Below the pieces are notes generated by a model. The model worked only from the letters and a program-made list of their open reading frames with translations. It did not search any database and was not told the origin of the DNA. Below are positions 11,301-20,812 of a stretch of DNA of 64,000 nt, in pieces; the first letter of the stretch is position 1; each line of letters begins with the position of its first letter. Made by a program: the position numbers and the translations under genes. Source of the DNA: Lunularia cruciata. Lineage: Eukaryota > Streptophyta > Marchantiopsida > Lunulariales > Lunulariaceae. The DNA is taken from the NCBI GenBank assembly GCA_948567375.1, contig OX419759.1:53049493-53113492 (forward strand), read 5' to 3'.

Positions 11301-12015
11301 ATTTTCTCCTTTCTTTCTCAATTTTAGCCAGGATCTACTTGTTCCAAATCCTCTTCTTGTTCCCCCTCCATCTAAAGTTCCTCATACTTCCATATTCTTG
11401 ACCATTATATCCCGGTCTCTCCAACAAGCCAAATCTTACCTCCTTGTTGCTCAAAATCATCAAAAACAATATGCGGACCAACATTGTCTTGATCTCACCC
11501 TTGAAGTTGATGATAAAGTCATGTTATCCTCTAGAAACTTCCCTCTCCTCCTTGATACCCAAGTTTATAAACTTGCCCCTAATTGGATAGGACCCTTTGA
11601 TTTCACCTAAATTGTCTCTCTTGTTGCTTATCGACTTGCCTTGCCTTGTCATATGCCTATGCATCATGTCTTTCATATTTCCAAGTTGAAACCATTTGTT
11701 CGTAACCCCTCTTCCTTTTCCTCTTGAGTCCAACCTGCTCCTCCTCCTGTCCCTATCAATGATCATGAGGAGTATGAAGTTGATCGTATCCTTGCACGCC
11801 GCCATATTCAACAAGGCCATCGACAACATATGGAGTACAAGGTCCTTTGGAAAGGATATCCCCTTCATGATATCACATGGGAACCTCTTTCTCACCTCTT
11901 GAATGCCCAAATGGCCATCCAAGAGTTTGAAGCTTCACTGGTGATGAGGACGTCACCAACTAGCAGTAGAGGAATATTTAACAATATGGAGTTTAATGAC
12001 AAAGTTAGTAGATAA
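8371..12015 (+). pseudogene. Element A pol (protease-RT-RNase H-integrase-chromodomain), decayed
   Basis: Segments in order: protease near 8450-8560, where the active-site D-S-G is D-Y-R (VDYRSS) next to a small duplication; linker with three QDGKF-type repeats (8815-8990); RT 9130-9770 with PKKDGGL, INQ-like core, PFGL and the FLDD catalytic motif intact (about 9645); RNase H about 10050-10430; integrase zinc finger and core 10700-11300 with a TGA after ISNRDP at about 11080; GPF motif about 11585; and a nearly intact chromodomain (EEYEVDRILARRHI, KVLWKGYP, ITWEPLSHL) at about 11767-11935. Many stops and frameshifts disable it. The frame ends at 12013-12015, inside the 3' LTR. Confidence 0.88.
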
Positions 12016-12347
12016 GAAGCAAATAAGACAAATTAGCCTTGAATATTCTAGAAGTATCTAAGAAGCTTCTTGGAAGCTTCCCGGCTAGCTAAGCTTGCAC
12101 TTCAAGTAAGTAGCTTCTAGAAGCTTCCAATTAGCTTAGCTTGCACACCAAGTAGATGGCTTCAAGAAGGAAGCTTCTTGAGAAGTTTCCTAGTTAACTT
12201 GGCTTGCACTCTAAGAAAGTGCCTTGTATGCTACCTATAAATACCAAAGCCAAAGCTCATGCTAGGCATTTAGAGTTTTCTCTCATTCTAGTGTCCCAAT
12301 GTGAGCTTCCATTCTCCTATTTCTCTCCTCGATCTTGGCCTTTTATA
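11977..12347 (+). repeat. Element A 3' LTR
   Basis: Starts TTTAACAATATGG (the start base pair has mutated from TG) right after the AGAGGAATA polypurine tract and ends CTTTTATA (CA to TA). It is shorter than the 5' LTR through small deletions, including one near 12215 that removes part of the GAAGCTTC region. TATAAATACC is retained at about 12236. Confidence 0.9.
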
Positions 12348-12352
12348 ATACT
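12348..12352. repeat. Target-site duplication ATACT, right of element A
   Basis: Exact partner of 6771-6775. Immediately afterwards B's LTR sequence resumes (CTTTGAATGCTAACATTCC). Confidence 0.9.
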
Positions 12353-12931
12353 CTTTGAATGCTAACATTCCAAGACTCAAGACATTGCTCACTAGAGAAC
12401 TCAATGAGAGAGAGATAGTTTCAAGTGAAAGGATGATTAGTACCTCCTCGCCCCTAGTTTATATACTTGGGAAATAGTAATGCACCAAAGTTACTAATTA
12501 CCAGAGTAACTCAAGTTACTAGACTAAAAGTCAAATAAAGTCAAAAAGTATCCACATAGGCATATTCCACTAAGCATGTGATCTTATCTTGACCCAACCA
12601 TTAATTCAAGAATTCGTTCACATGGGCTATCCTTGGACTATAGAAGAATCCAAAACAAAAAGACTTGCGGGCCCAAGAGTTCTCAACTCTTTCCTCAAAG
12701 CCAAACACTTATCAATAATACTAAGTCAACACATTAGAATCCAAAATAATGGTGCTCATCTTTTCTACTTCCTCTAAAGTAAAGTCCACACTATCTTAGT
12801 TGTGACTAACTTTAGCTAATTATGACTAATGTAGAACCATCTTTTATCTCTATATAAATAATATCTTTCAAGTATTTATAATACTAAGCTAAATATCATA
12901 ATACCACACACATGCATAAATGTATGTTACA
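12353..12931 (-). repeat. Element B 3' LTR, second part
   Basis: Continues the LTR interrupted at 6775. It aligns with 20240-20807 (shared GACTCAAGACATTGCTCACT, GTTTATATACTTG, ATGGGCTATCCTTGGACTAT, CTAAATATCATAATACCACA) and ends GTATGTTACA at 12931. Confidence 0.9.
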
Positions 12932-12940
12932 TTTACCTCC
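12932..12940 (-). other. Polypurine tract of element B
   Basis: GGAGGTAAA on the minus strand directly abuts the LTR start (TGTAACATAC). This is the plus-strand DNA priming site of a minus-oriented element. Confidence 0.7.
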
Positions 12941-12979
12941 GGACTAAGTTTTCACTTTGTCCACAAAGTGAAGGTATCT

Positions 12980-13246
12980 CTACCTTCTATGATACATCTT
13001 TAACTTATCATGGTTAATCCTATCAAAATGTCTTTCTCCCAATTGCTTGAGATCATAGGTGTAATTGCCCCACACCTTCTCCACTATGAAAGGTCCAAAG
13101 TACTTAGGCAAAAACTTCTTTTGCACTCTCTTGAATCGAATAGAATCAAACAACAATACCCAATCACCTTCTTTGAAAGGCTCCATCTTCTTCTTGCCTT
13201 GCCTCTTTTCATAGCTCTCCTTTTGTTTCCTTTGGGCTTGCTCCAC
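12980..13246 (-). pseudogene. Element B integrase C-terminus (GPY/F module)
   Basis: Reads EGDWVLLFDSIRFKRVQKKF, then PKYFGPFIVEKV, then NYTYDLKQL...FDRINHDKLKMYHRR. The GPF within a beta-rich segment is the GPY/F module that ends many Ty3 integrases. No chromodomain follows before the polypurine tract, which separates this lineage from elements A, C and D. It is in a different frame from the integrase core upstream, so at least one indel lies between them. Confidence 0.85.
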
Positions 13247-13288
13247 TCAAACCATAGCAACTGTTCTTGCTTCTTCCAATTCCATGAG

Positions 13289-14092
13289 TTAATCCTTCCT
13301 TGACTTCTCTGAATCACCTCCTTGTGTTTTCTTCAATCTCTTATGAATGCTTTGGAAGGTAGGAAGATCAAAGTGAATAGGTAAGGTAGACTCAATACTA
13401 TATACCAATTGAAATGATGAATATCCGGTGGAAGTTTTCATGGTTATTTTATACTCCCACAAAACTGCATGAATCTTCTTGTCCCAATGATATTTAGCCC
13501 CTTCCATTTCTGCATCTTTGGCCAACATCATGCACAAAGTCTGATTGGTTCTCTCTGCCAAGCCATTGGAATTTGGCTTATAGGATGTAGTCACTCTATG
13601 TGTGATAGAGAAATATTGTAACATGGCTACAGTAATGACTCCTATAAACTCTCCTCCTCTATCATAAACCAAATCCAAAGAGCATCCAAAACTAGTGATA
13701 ATGCGTTCATAAAGAAATATACCAACTTCATCTTTATTCTTGTCCCTCAATGGTCTTACCTCAACCCACTTGGTAAAGTTTTCAATAACTACCACAATGT
13801 ACCAATTGTTCCTCGTGGATCTATTGAGAGGACCTACAAAATCAATTCCCCACTTTTCAAAAGGTCCTAGCAACGGAATTGATCTAAGTGGTAGAGTGGA
13901 AGTAGATTTTCTAGCAAAAGCTTGACAAATATGATAGGTTTTGCAATAATCAAGATAATCCTTGAAAACTCCTCTCCAATGGTAACCTACATCTAGAATC
14001 TTGAAAGCAATCACCTTTCCTGCAAAATGTCCTCCATACACTAAAATTTCATGAAACTCATTTATGAGTAGGATAGACTCTTCCTTACCCAC
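13289..14092 (-). pseudogene. Element B integrase core
   Basis: A 267-codon open frame with the zinc-binding region (H in NEFHEI, H in GGHFAG, then YCKTYHICQ, where the first Cys of the CxxC pair is Tyr). The catalytic core follows: Asp in GIDFVGPL, Asp in VYDRGGEF and Glu in GLAERTNQ, so the D,D-35-E triad is present. Integrase would cut and join the cDNA ends into the host genome. The lost zinc-finger Cys and the frame breaks at both ends make it non-functional. Confidence 0.92.
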
Positions 14093-14098
14093 TACTCT

Positions 14099-14515
14099 TC
14101 AAAGTAGACCATCTGCTCCTTGGTGAAAAAGAACATCCTCCACCATTGTGTAAGGTCTAGATCTTGCTACAAGGGCCTTCCTCTCCCTAGCATGCATCCC
14201 TCCTGGATAGTTACCTCTTGTCACAAAATCCACAATCTCCTTGTACTCCATTGGAACCTCTTGAGTGACTGAGATTGTCATGAGCTCCTTGTCTAGGGAG
14301 GAATCATCCACTGGCTCATCTCCATCATGATCATAGGCCTTAGATAACAATTCATCATTTGCATGTTTCTTTCTTGGCCTATCTTCAATGGTGTAGTCAT
14401 ACTCAAACAAGAGTATCATCCACCTTGTTAGTCTCTCTTCAACATTAGGCTTATTAAAGATGTACTTCAAAGCTTTGTGATCTATGAAAATGGTTGTTTC
14501 CCTCCAATCAAGCAA
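14099..14515 (-). pseudogene. Element B RNase H, second half, and linker
   Basis: Reads TTIFIDHKALKYIFNK, RLTRWMILLFEYDYTIE and RPRKKHANDELL, matching the C-terminal half of Ty3 RNase H ('TDHKAL.Y...', 'R..RW...L..YD..I.YRPG..N..AD.LSR'). Asp in IDHKAL is a catalytic residue, while the usual D-x-LSR end reads NDELLSK. A stop at 14099 separates it from the integrase frame. Confidence 0.85.
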
Positions 14516-14640
14516 TGTCTAAACTTCTTGAGACCAAAGATCACTCCCAACTCTTCTCTCTCCATGACAGAGTAGTTCTTTTCTACTTAAACCATCTGCC
14601 TACTAGCATAAGCTATTGGATGATCATGCCCATCTTGGTC

Positions 14641-15069
14641 TTATTGACTAAGAGTGCATCCTATAGTTACATTAGAAACATCAATGTAGAGGATGAAAGG
14701 CTTACTCCAATCAGGTTTAGCAAGAATTGGAGCTACAACAAGGGATTGCTTGAACTCCTCAAAAGCTTTGAGAGTCTCCTTGTCCTCCAAAATCACCATG
14801 TAATCTACACCCTTCTTCATGTAGATGGTCAATGCATAAGCCTTGTTGGAAAATGAGAAGCTGAACTTCCTATAGTACCCAACCATCCCCAAGAATTGGC
14901 ATAACTTTGTCAAGCTTGAAGGGAATGGAAGGTTTGAGATTTTTTTCACCTTCTTAGGATCAACTACTATTCCATCCTTGGAGATGATGTGCTCCAAAAG
15001 TAGACCTTCACATCCAAAAATCCACTTCTCTCCATTGAGTGATACATTTGTCTCATCCAAGCATTGCAA
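14641..15069 (-). pseudogene. Element B RT thumb and RNase H first half
   Basis: Begins in the RT thumb (CLDETNVSLNGEKW, FGCEGLLLEHIISKDGI), continues VDPKKVKKISNLPFPSSL...LCQFLGMVGYYRKFSFSFS and AFEEFKQSLVVAPIL, then RNase H strand one (FILYIDVSNVTIGCTLSQ). The usual IDAS is IDVS here. The frame differs from the RT palm upstream (15171-15416), so an indel lies between them. Confidence 0.9.
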
Positions 15070-15690
15070 GACCTTGATTAGGTGCTCACATTGCTCCTAT
15101 GGATACAAAATTCATCAATGAAATTTCTCAAAAATTTCCCAATGAAAGGTTCAAATACCTTGTTCATGAACTATTGGAATGTGGCTGGAGCATTGCAAAG
15201 CCCAAAAGGCATGACCTTGAAAGCATAACTCCCCCAAGGTGTGGTGAATATGGTGTGTTGTTGATGCTTTGGTGCAATCTTGATTTGGTTATATCCACTA
15301 TAACCATCTCCAAAACTATACCTCTCATGACCTACAACCTCCTCCAAGATTTCATCAATGAATGGCAATGGGTAGTAGTCCTTCTTGGTAACAACATTGA
15401 GCTTATTGTAATCCACACATACTTGAAGTTTGCCATTTTTTTTTCACAATGACAATTGGAGACACCCATTCTAAATGCTCCACCTCAAAGATAAATCCAG
15501 CCTCCTTGAGCTCATCAATCTCCTCTTTCACAACCAAAGATATTGATGGGCTAATGCAACATTGCTTTTGGTGGATTGGTCTTGCATGTGACTCCACTTC
15601 AATCTTGTGCTCCTCCCAGGTGACTTCTTTTAGATCCTTGTAACTAAAGGCAAACACATGGATGAATGAAGTTGCGGAAAATCTCCTCAA
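15070..15690 (-). pseudogene. Element B reverse transcriptase fingers/palm (catalytic Asp changed)
   Basis: Two overlapping frames cover RT. The first is FAFSYKDLKEVTWEEHKIEV...KEEIDELKEAGFIFEVEHLEWVSPIVIVKKK (15403-15690), the second DYNKLNVVTKKDYYPLPFID...YSGYNQIKIAP...FTTPWGSYAFKVMPFGLCNA (15171-15416). A frameshift around the poly-T at 15430 separates them. Downstream the palm motif that should be F-x-D-D reads FIDEF at about 15108-15122, so the second catalytic Asp is Glu. RT copies the RNA genome into DNA. This copy is inactive by both criteria. Confidence 0.9.
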
Positions 15691-16024
15691 ATCTCACCTT
15701 CTCCTCCTTGGTAACATTTGGGCCATACTTAAGGGTAGATATTCCCCTCTTTATCTCCTCAAGTGTCAATGGTGATTTATTTGGGTCCTTCAAAACCTTT
15801 GGCTTAGGTGCAAAGTCCATAGCACACAAGGGATACACATCTGAATCGGATTCAAATTCATCCTCCTCTGTGGAAGTCTCCTCTTCCATTTTTGTGTCCA
15901 CACCTAAAGCTACTTCTTCAAAATCTGATTTCCAATCATCAGAAGATGGTGTATCTGAATGTGAAGTGTTTGTGGTGTTAGTCAAACGAATTGTGACTCT
16001 ATGGTTTGATGGCCCAATCCTCAA
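15644..16024 (-). pseudogene. Element B protease-RT linker, acidic
   Basis: A 126-codon frame rich in Ser, Asp and Glu (SDDWKSDFEEV, EEETSTEEDEFESDSDVYPL), then PKPKVLKDPNKSPLTLEEIKRGIS. It sits between protease and RT, where Ty3 polyproteins carry a poorly conserved linker. There is no catalytic motif. A variable acidic linker is normal for the family. Confidence 0.6.
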
Positions 16025-16144
16025 GTACCCTTTGTGTCATTGATTAGTTGTGTGTGTTGCTCTTAACCATGGCCTCCCAAGAAGTAAGTCATAGCTTGAA
16101 TCCTTCAAGACTTGGAAAGTCATGAGATTTTGAATTCCCATAAC

Positions 16145-16492
16145 TTAAACTACCACCTTATCCATCACCCCTATATGTCGAACTTGTTGTTTGTTTGCCA
16201 TGCTCGCCACAAATGTTGAAGGTCTAGAGGGTATCATGCCCAACTTCTTCATCAACCTTTTTGACATCACATTCACTGTTGATCCTCCATCAACAATGCA
16301 TCCTTGATGTTGTGACCATTCACTCTCAATCTTGGAGGCATATTCACAAGCCTCCCATGGTGTTGGCTTAACATCCACCACCCCCATTGATATTGGAGCT
16401 TTTGCCTTCTTCTTTCTCTTGCTCCTTGTAGAACTCAAACCACCTCTAAACTCCTTTCTCAAGGTAGGGTTCAATGTAATTAATTGGTCCAC
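16145..16492 (-). pseudogene. Element B aspartic protease
   Basis: GCIVDGGSTVNVMS is the retropepsin active-site loop (D-G-G rather than D-S/T-G, a form I know from Tat/Athila-type plant elements), followed by MKKLGMIPSRPSTFVASMANK and GVMDKVVV. The protease matures the gag-pol polyprotein. An in-frame stop follows VVV, just before the expected second half. Confidence 0.85.
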
Positions 16493-16522
16493 TATGATGT
16501 TAACCTTGTGATTACCAATATA

Positions 16523-17057
16523 CTACAACACATTGTAGTTCCATTGTTCCTTTGAAATCAAGAAATCCTCCATTCCCAACTTCTTCCTTGGAGTCTTTGT
16601 TGTTGATGGTGTTGAAATGCAAGTGCTTCTAGTAGACATAGGAGTCTCCTTGCTTGGAGGAAATCCTTGAGAAGAGTGAACATCCTTTGCAACACGAGCT
16701 CTCTTTTTCTCTTGTGTCAAAAACTCCAAATTAGACCCTTGGAGTTTGAGCACTTTCCCTTTTCATACTTGCTCTCAACAAGTATGGATTTATCTCCTAA
16801 CGTTTGTTTGGATTAGGAGCCACTTGGGTTTCACTACCTCCCTCTTTCCCTCTATTGGCTCCCTCATAACCCCTTCCTCCATGGTAAGTGGAATTTAGGC
16901 CATTCCTTTGGATATGGTCTCTTCCTCCACAACCAAAACAATTTCTATCATTGAAATTTTTGGCTGCTTGGCCTCCTCTATATAGATAGTTTCCATAACT
17001 CCTAGGCCCTCTCCATACATTCTGATCCACCTCTCTCTTCTCCCATAGTTGAACCAC
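16523..17057 (-). pseudogene. Element B gag C-terminus with defective zinc knuckle
   Basis: Reads NCFGCGGRDHIQRNGLN inside a Gly/Arg/Asn-rich segment (16797-17057). This is a CX2CX4HX4C knuckle whose last Cys reads Gly. A short basic frame (16523-16753) follows before protease. The knuckle would bind the RNA packaging signal. Confidence 0.75.
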
Positions 17058-17177
17058 ATTGATCTTGAGATCTGCAAGTTATTTTGTGATGGTTTGGAGT
17101 GGATCTTTTGGTGGAGGTGCAAGAATTGGAGCAACTATTACTTGTGGTGCAACCCTTGCTACCAAACTGTTAGAATT

Positions 17178-17782
17178 TCATCCATAATTGTAGTCTTGAG
17201 GAGGATGCACAACCTCCTTCACCACCAAATCACTCTCATCCCCTTCCAAACTCTCCTCCATACAAATTGCAATCTTGATAACTTCAACCTTGGAAGAAGG
17301 TTTCTCATATCTCACCTTGCTTCTAATTTGTGGTCTCAACCCTCCCACAAAATTCTTGGTGAGCATAGCTCCTGTGCCAATCATAGTAGTCTCCATATCA
17401 TCTCCACCCTTCTTCAACACTATGCGAAATCTAGACTCTAACTTCTCCACTCTTTCCACATAGACTCTCACTTTCTCTCCATCTCCTTGCTTAAGAAAGG
17501 TAACCTCACTCATCAATCTCTCATAATTCTCATATGGAAAAAAGTTCTCAATGAGTGTTGAAGTCAAACTCTCCCAAGACTCTTCTTGCCCATCTCTCCT
17601 CTCTCTCATTTGGTATTCTGACTCATACCATGTAAGTGCTGCATACTCAAAGAAATCTGGTAATAATGAGACCCAATCATTCTTCCTCCTCTCATTATTC
17701 CTATGCAAGCTCTCTTGAAGTCTCTCACAAAGACCTCCACATTTTCTCCATCCTTGCCAAAGAAAACCGAAATTTTCCCCAT
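17178..17782 (-). pseudogene. Element B gag capsid region
   Basis: The likely start is the ATG at 17780-17782 (MGKISVFFGKDGENVEVFVRDF); a one-frame slip then leads into the frame ending at 17178. That frame holds the Ty3 gag core: AALTWYESE, SLTSTLIENFFPYENYERLMSEVTFLKQGDGEKVRVYVERVEKLESRF, KNFVGGLRPQIRSKVR. This pattern (W in a helix, F-P-x-x-x, L-x-Q, V-x-x-Y-x-x-x-F-x-x-L, F-x-x-GL) is the retrotransposon gag capsid fold. It assembles the particle. Confidence 0.85.
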
Positions 17783-18067
17783 CTTAACCCATCACTATCT
17801 TTCTTTTCTCTCAATTTTTCCTTTTCTCTTTTCTTTTCTCTAACTCTATAATTAGTAGAGTATGTACATGACTAACACCATTTGAGATTAATCCACCCTA
17901 GCAAACAAAAAAGGTTCAGGTTACTCTAAGATTTCTATAGCAATATCAAATCCTATAGTGCATATTAATTGAACTCTCATGGATAGTTTGTCCATAAGTT
18001 GAAAGATTATCTCCATCATTAATCTTGAGAACTAGTTGATGAAGGTGGTAGTATTTCTGTAGCTGTA

Positions 18068-18490
18068 CTAAGACTCTCCAAGATCCCTCACCAAAGTCTT
18101 CAAAAGTACTTTTACTCCATTACACTCATGTCTTTTTGGAAGTCCTTCCACTCCACAAATCTCACACAACTCCTTGGTCTTAGATCTTCTCCCTCCTAAT
18201 CTTGGTGAAGAAGCTCCAACATGCAAACCCAAGTCAAGTAAGTCTCTCCTTTCCCTCAATCACTTGCTCTCAAAAGTCAATGGACACGAACTTGCTTTAT
18301 GTCCCTTTTCTCCACATAAAAAGCACTTAGACTTACTCTTTCCTCCAAGTGGTATAGGTTTTTGTATCCTCTCAACACTTTCTTCAAATTCTATTCTAAA
18401 CTTTCTTTTCCTAAAATCCACCTCTACAATCACCTCAAACCCTTGGGGAACCTTGCATAGTCTTAATTTCCACTCTTGATGACCCTCCAT
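18068..18490 (-). pseudogene. Element B extra upstream ORF with CCHC and CX2CX8HXC fingers
   Basis: Upstream of gag, on the same strand, one frame (broken by a single stop at 18260-18262) reads RLCKVPQGFEVIVEVDFRKR, then KCFLCGEKGHKASSCPL, a fully intact CX2CX4HX4C knuckle. It continues to ELCEICGVEGLPKRHECNG, a CX2CX8HXC arrangement. Gag with its own knuckle lies further downstream (17178-17782 and 16797-17057), so this is an additional protein. Tat-lineage elements such as Ogre have an extra ORF before gag, and this could be an equivalent. It might instead be a captured piece of another element, such as a LINE ORF1. Confidence 0.6.
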
Positions 18491-18524
18491 GTTCCCAAGA
18501 TGAATCTAAACACTCAAACATACC

Positions 18525-18627
18525 TTTTGTTGCTCTCAAACTCCTCATGCATGGGATCTTGGAATATTTCATGCTTTTTGTTGCTCTCAAACTCCTCATG
18601 CATGAGATCTTGTAATATTTTGAGGAC
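18525..18627. repeat. 51-bp tandem duplication at the solo-LTR border
   Basis: TTTGTTGCTCTCAAACTCCT and following sequence occur twice with a period of 51 bp, ending GGATCT-TGGAATATTT in the first unit and AGATCT-TGTAATATTT in the second. The second unit runs across the GATCT target duplication into the first bases of the solo LTR. This suggests the duplication happened after the LTR inserted and copied a few LTR bases with it. Confidence 0.7.
18606..18610. repeat. Target-site duplication GATCT, left of solo LTR
   Basis: Exact match to 19352-19356 on the other side of the solo LTR. Confidence 0.85.
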
Positions 18628-19351
18628 AAGAGAAGAGAGAAAAACACAGATTACACACTCAATATTTGGTGCCCCAAAGGAGCACTTTCTCTTTATTATA
18701 TAGACAAAGAGGATCTCCTCCAAGGAAGCTCCACCATAGGATTAAGCACACAAATAGGTGACATGTCAGCAAGATCCACCCTTGGATTACTTACTTGGAT
18801 GGGTGACATGTCGGTCTAGGTCCTATCTGGTTGGTCAAATAAGCTTTGATTGGAGGGAATCTTTTAGGGAATGTTCTTGTAAGAGTCTCAAAATCATGTG
18901 AGTAAGGTACCATTGGAAAGCTCTCGACGAGACAAATAGGGGGGAGGGAAGGCTAGCCTTACTTCTATTTGGGGGGGGGGGAATCTACACATTTTTTAGG
19001 CCTAATTCATCCGTTTAGGCCTCCAAAATTGCCTTCAAAGATTTCAAGCATATTTTGGTTCCTACTCTATTAATAGAAGTCCCCTTTTAGTGATACCACT
19101 TTCTGATCTTTTTAGTCCATCATGTGTAATATCCTTCCGGATGTTACCAAACCAATTCTCTCTTTTAAATCATATGTCTAGCTATTGGTTCGAAGGTGCT
19201 CAAGTCTATTTCAGTTTTTGCTCTATTAGTAGAAGTACTCTTTTGGTGATACTTCTATCTGGTCTATTTTTACCATCATGTATAACATCATTCTAGATGT
19301 TACCAAACCAAATTTTATATCTAGATCATATGGTTAGCTCTTGGTATTACA
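18611..19351 (-). mobile_element. Solo LTR, family 3 (copy 1), nested in element B leader
   Basis: A 741-bp segment with TG...CA ends (TGTAAT...ATTACA), flanked by GATCT on both sides and with no internal retrotransposon sequence. It aligns in reverse complement with 49559-50300 and 50703-51465 along its whole length (shared CTATATAATAAAG promoter block, TTGGTGAT-TC tracts, GCTTGCTGACATGTCACCTA). Solo LTRs arise by recombination between the two LTRs of one element. It contains a run of 11 G at 18971-18981. Confidence 0.9.
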
Positions 19352-19356
19352 GATCT

Positions 19357-20126
19357 CAACTTTGCAGAATTGACCCTTCCTCACAATGTCTCTCAAATCT
19401 CTGAATTGGTACGCGACAATCCTTTGAAATTTCATATGCTTGATCACAACTTTGGGGTGTCCCTTTTTGCAGAATTTCAAATCTTTTCATTAAGTAATTT
19501 TTCCTAGACACATTTTTATTCAACACACATATTTTAGATTTGGTTTGAAAACCACTCCCCTCACTTTTCAAACTCATAATTCTTTGTGTAGGAATGATCT
19601 CTCTCTAATTTTTATGCTAGTATGTAATATCCAATGCACTAAATTTTCTTAGAAATTTTCAGAACAATCCACTAAAAATTGAAGAAATGGCGGACTCTAT
19701 ATAATTTTCTAAAGAGCATATAGTTGTGTGAGCAGTTTACCCTATCAACTTTCAAAAATTCTAGCCTGGTACGCATAGTAGCTCTCACAATAATTTTAAG
19801 TGTTCTAATTGAAAGATAACCCAAGCTATCATGTGCAGAAATTTCAAGTGAACAGATCTCAAACTTGAGATTTTGCCCAAAATTACCTTAGTCTCCAAAA
19901 TTTGCAATCCACCTCACACAATCTTTCCAAATCTTCTCAAGTGTATAAAATATACAAAATCATCTCAAAGACATCAGAAATAATTACAGGTTATACAAAT
20001 GGATCCAAGTTCTCAAACATAAGTTCAGCACTCCACTCCCCTAAAGTTCTCTCCAAGTGAGCTCTCATAGTTTCCTTCTGTCTAATATAGTACGCAGAAC
20101 ATTATCTTACCTTCTAGAGAGGTCAT
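19357..20126. other. Element B leader, no recognisable gene
   Basis: Sequence between the solo LTR and the primer-binding site of B. Only short frames (maximum about 73 codons, 19356-19577 minus) with no recognisable motif. It would be the 5' untranslated leader of the element. Confidence 0.5.
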
Positions 20127-20139
20127 GGCAACGGAACCA
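20127..20139 (-). other. Primer-binding site of element B
   Basis: The minus strand reads TGGTTCCGTTGCC, a few bases inside the 5' LTR end. It resembles the TGGCGCCGTTGCC site of Athila/Tat elements (two mismatches) and not the tRNA-Met site used by A, C and D. Confidence 0.65.
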
Positions 20140-20143
20140 AAAA

Positions 20144-20807
20144 TGTGAGCCGGCCTATCTATCACTCAGGATGAACCTCTGATGGTTATTATGGAAGCAC
20201 ACCATGGACTTAGAAAGCAAGGAATCCCAATTCCATCATTCCTCCAAGGCTAACACTCCAAGACTCAAGACATTGCTCACTAGAGAACTCAATGAGAGAG
20301 AGATAGTTGCAAATGAAAGGATGATGAGTACCTCCTCACCCCTAGTTTATATACTTGTGAAAAAATTATGCACCAAAGTTACTAGACTAAAAGTCAAGTA
20401 AAGTCAAAAATTATAAAGGAATATCCATCTACATGGGCATATTCCACTAAGCATGTGATATTATCTTGACCCAACCATTAAGTCAAGGATTCCTTCACAT
20501 GGGCTATCCTTGGACTATAGAAGAATCCAAAACAAAAAGGCTTGCAGGCCTAAAAGTTCTCAACTCTTTCCTCAAAACCAAACACCTAGGAATAATATTA
20601 AGTCAACACACTAGAATCCAAAATAATGATGCTCATCTTTTCCACTACCTCCAAAGTAAGGTCCCCACTATCTTAGCTATGACTAACTTTAACTAATCAT
20701 GACTAATGTAGGACCATCTTTTATCTCTATATAAATAATATCTCTCAAGTATTTTTATAACTAAGCTAAATATCATAATACCACACACATGCACAAATAG
20801 GTGTTAT
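20144..20807 (-). repeat. Element B 5' LTR
   Basis: A 664-bp copy, uninterrupted, partner of 6677-6775 plus 12353-12931. It begins TGTGAGCCGGCC on the plus strand and ends GGTGTTAT next to AGCTT. A third copy of this LTR is at 28064-28750. Confidence 0.9.
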
Positions 20808-20812
20808 AGCTT
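20808..20812. repeat. Target-site duplication AGCTT, right of element B
   Basis: Partner of 6672-6676. The LTR/target border is shifted by one base because the LTR end reads GTTAT instead of GTTACA. Confidence 0.65.

Larger units (their letters stand above)
6776..12347 (+). mobile_element. Element A: chromovirus (Ty3/Gypsy) full-length but decayed copy
   Basis: A 5.57-kb element with LTRs of 400 and about 371 bp, tRNA-Met primer site, gag, protease, RT, RNase H, integrase and C-terminal chromodomain in order, polypurine tract, and perfect ATACT duplications. It is the same family as C (31215-36843) and D (59059 onward). It is the most decayed of the three: stops and indels occur every few hundred bases, and many CpG positions of D are TG or CA here. 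It is inserted in the left LTR of element B, so it postdates B. Confidence 0.93.
6677..20807 (-). mobile_element. Element B: Tat/Athila-like Ty3 LTR retrotransposon, split by two insertions
   Basis: B is a minus-strand Ty3/Gypsy element without a chromodomain. In transcription order it has a 5' LTR (20144-20807), primer-binding site, leader with an extra zinc-finger ORF, gag, protease, RT, RNase H, integrase, polypurine tract and 3' LTR. The 3' LTR is the left one, in two pieces at 6677-6775 and 12353-12931. Removing element A plus one target copy leaves about 8.55 kb, a normal size. The primer site resembles the TGGCGCCGTTGCC type used by Athila/Tat elements rather than tRNA-Met. Flanking AGCTT duplications mark the insertion. 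Every coding segment is broken and the RT catalytic motif is altered, so it is dead. It is older than A and the solo LTR that sit in it. Confidence 0.85.

Noticed and set aside
13289-14092. Element B as a chromovirus
   Set aside because: The integrase ends in a GPY/F module with no chromodomain before the polypurine tract, and the primer site is not tRNA-Met.
16145-16492. D-G-G in element B protease as an inactivating change
   Set aside because: D-G-G occurs as the normal active-site form in several Tat/Athila-type plant elements, as far as I know, so it is not counted as damage.
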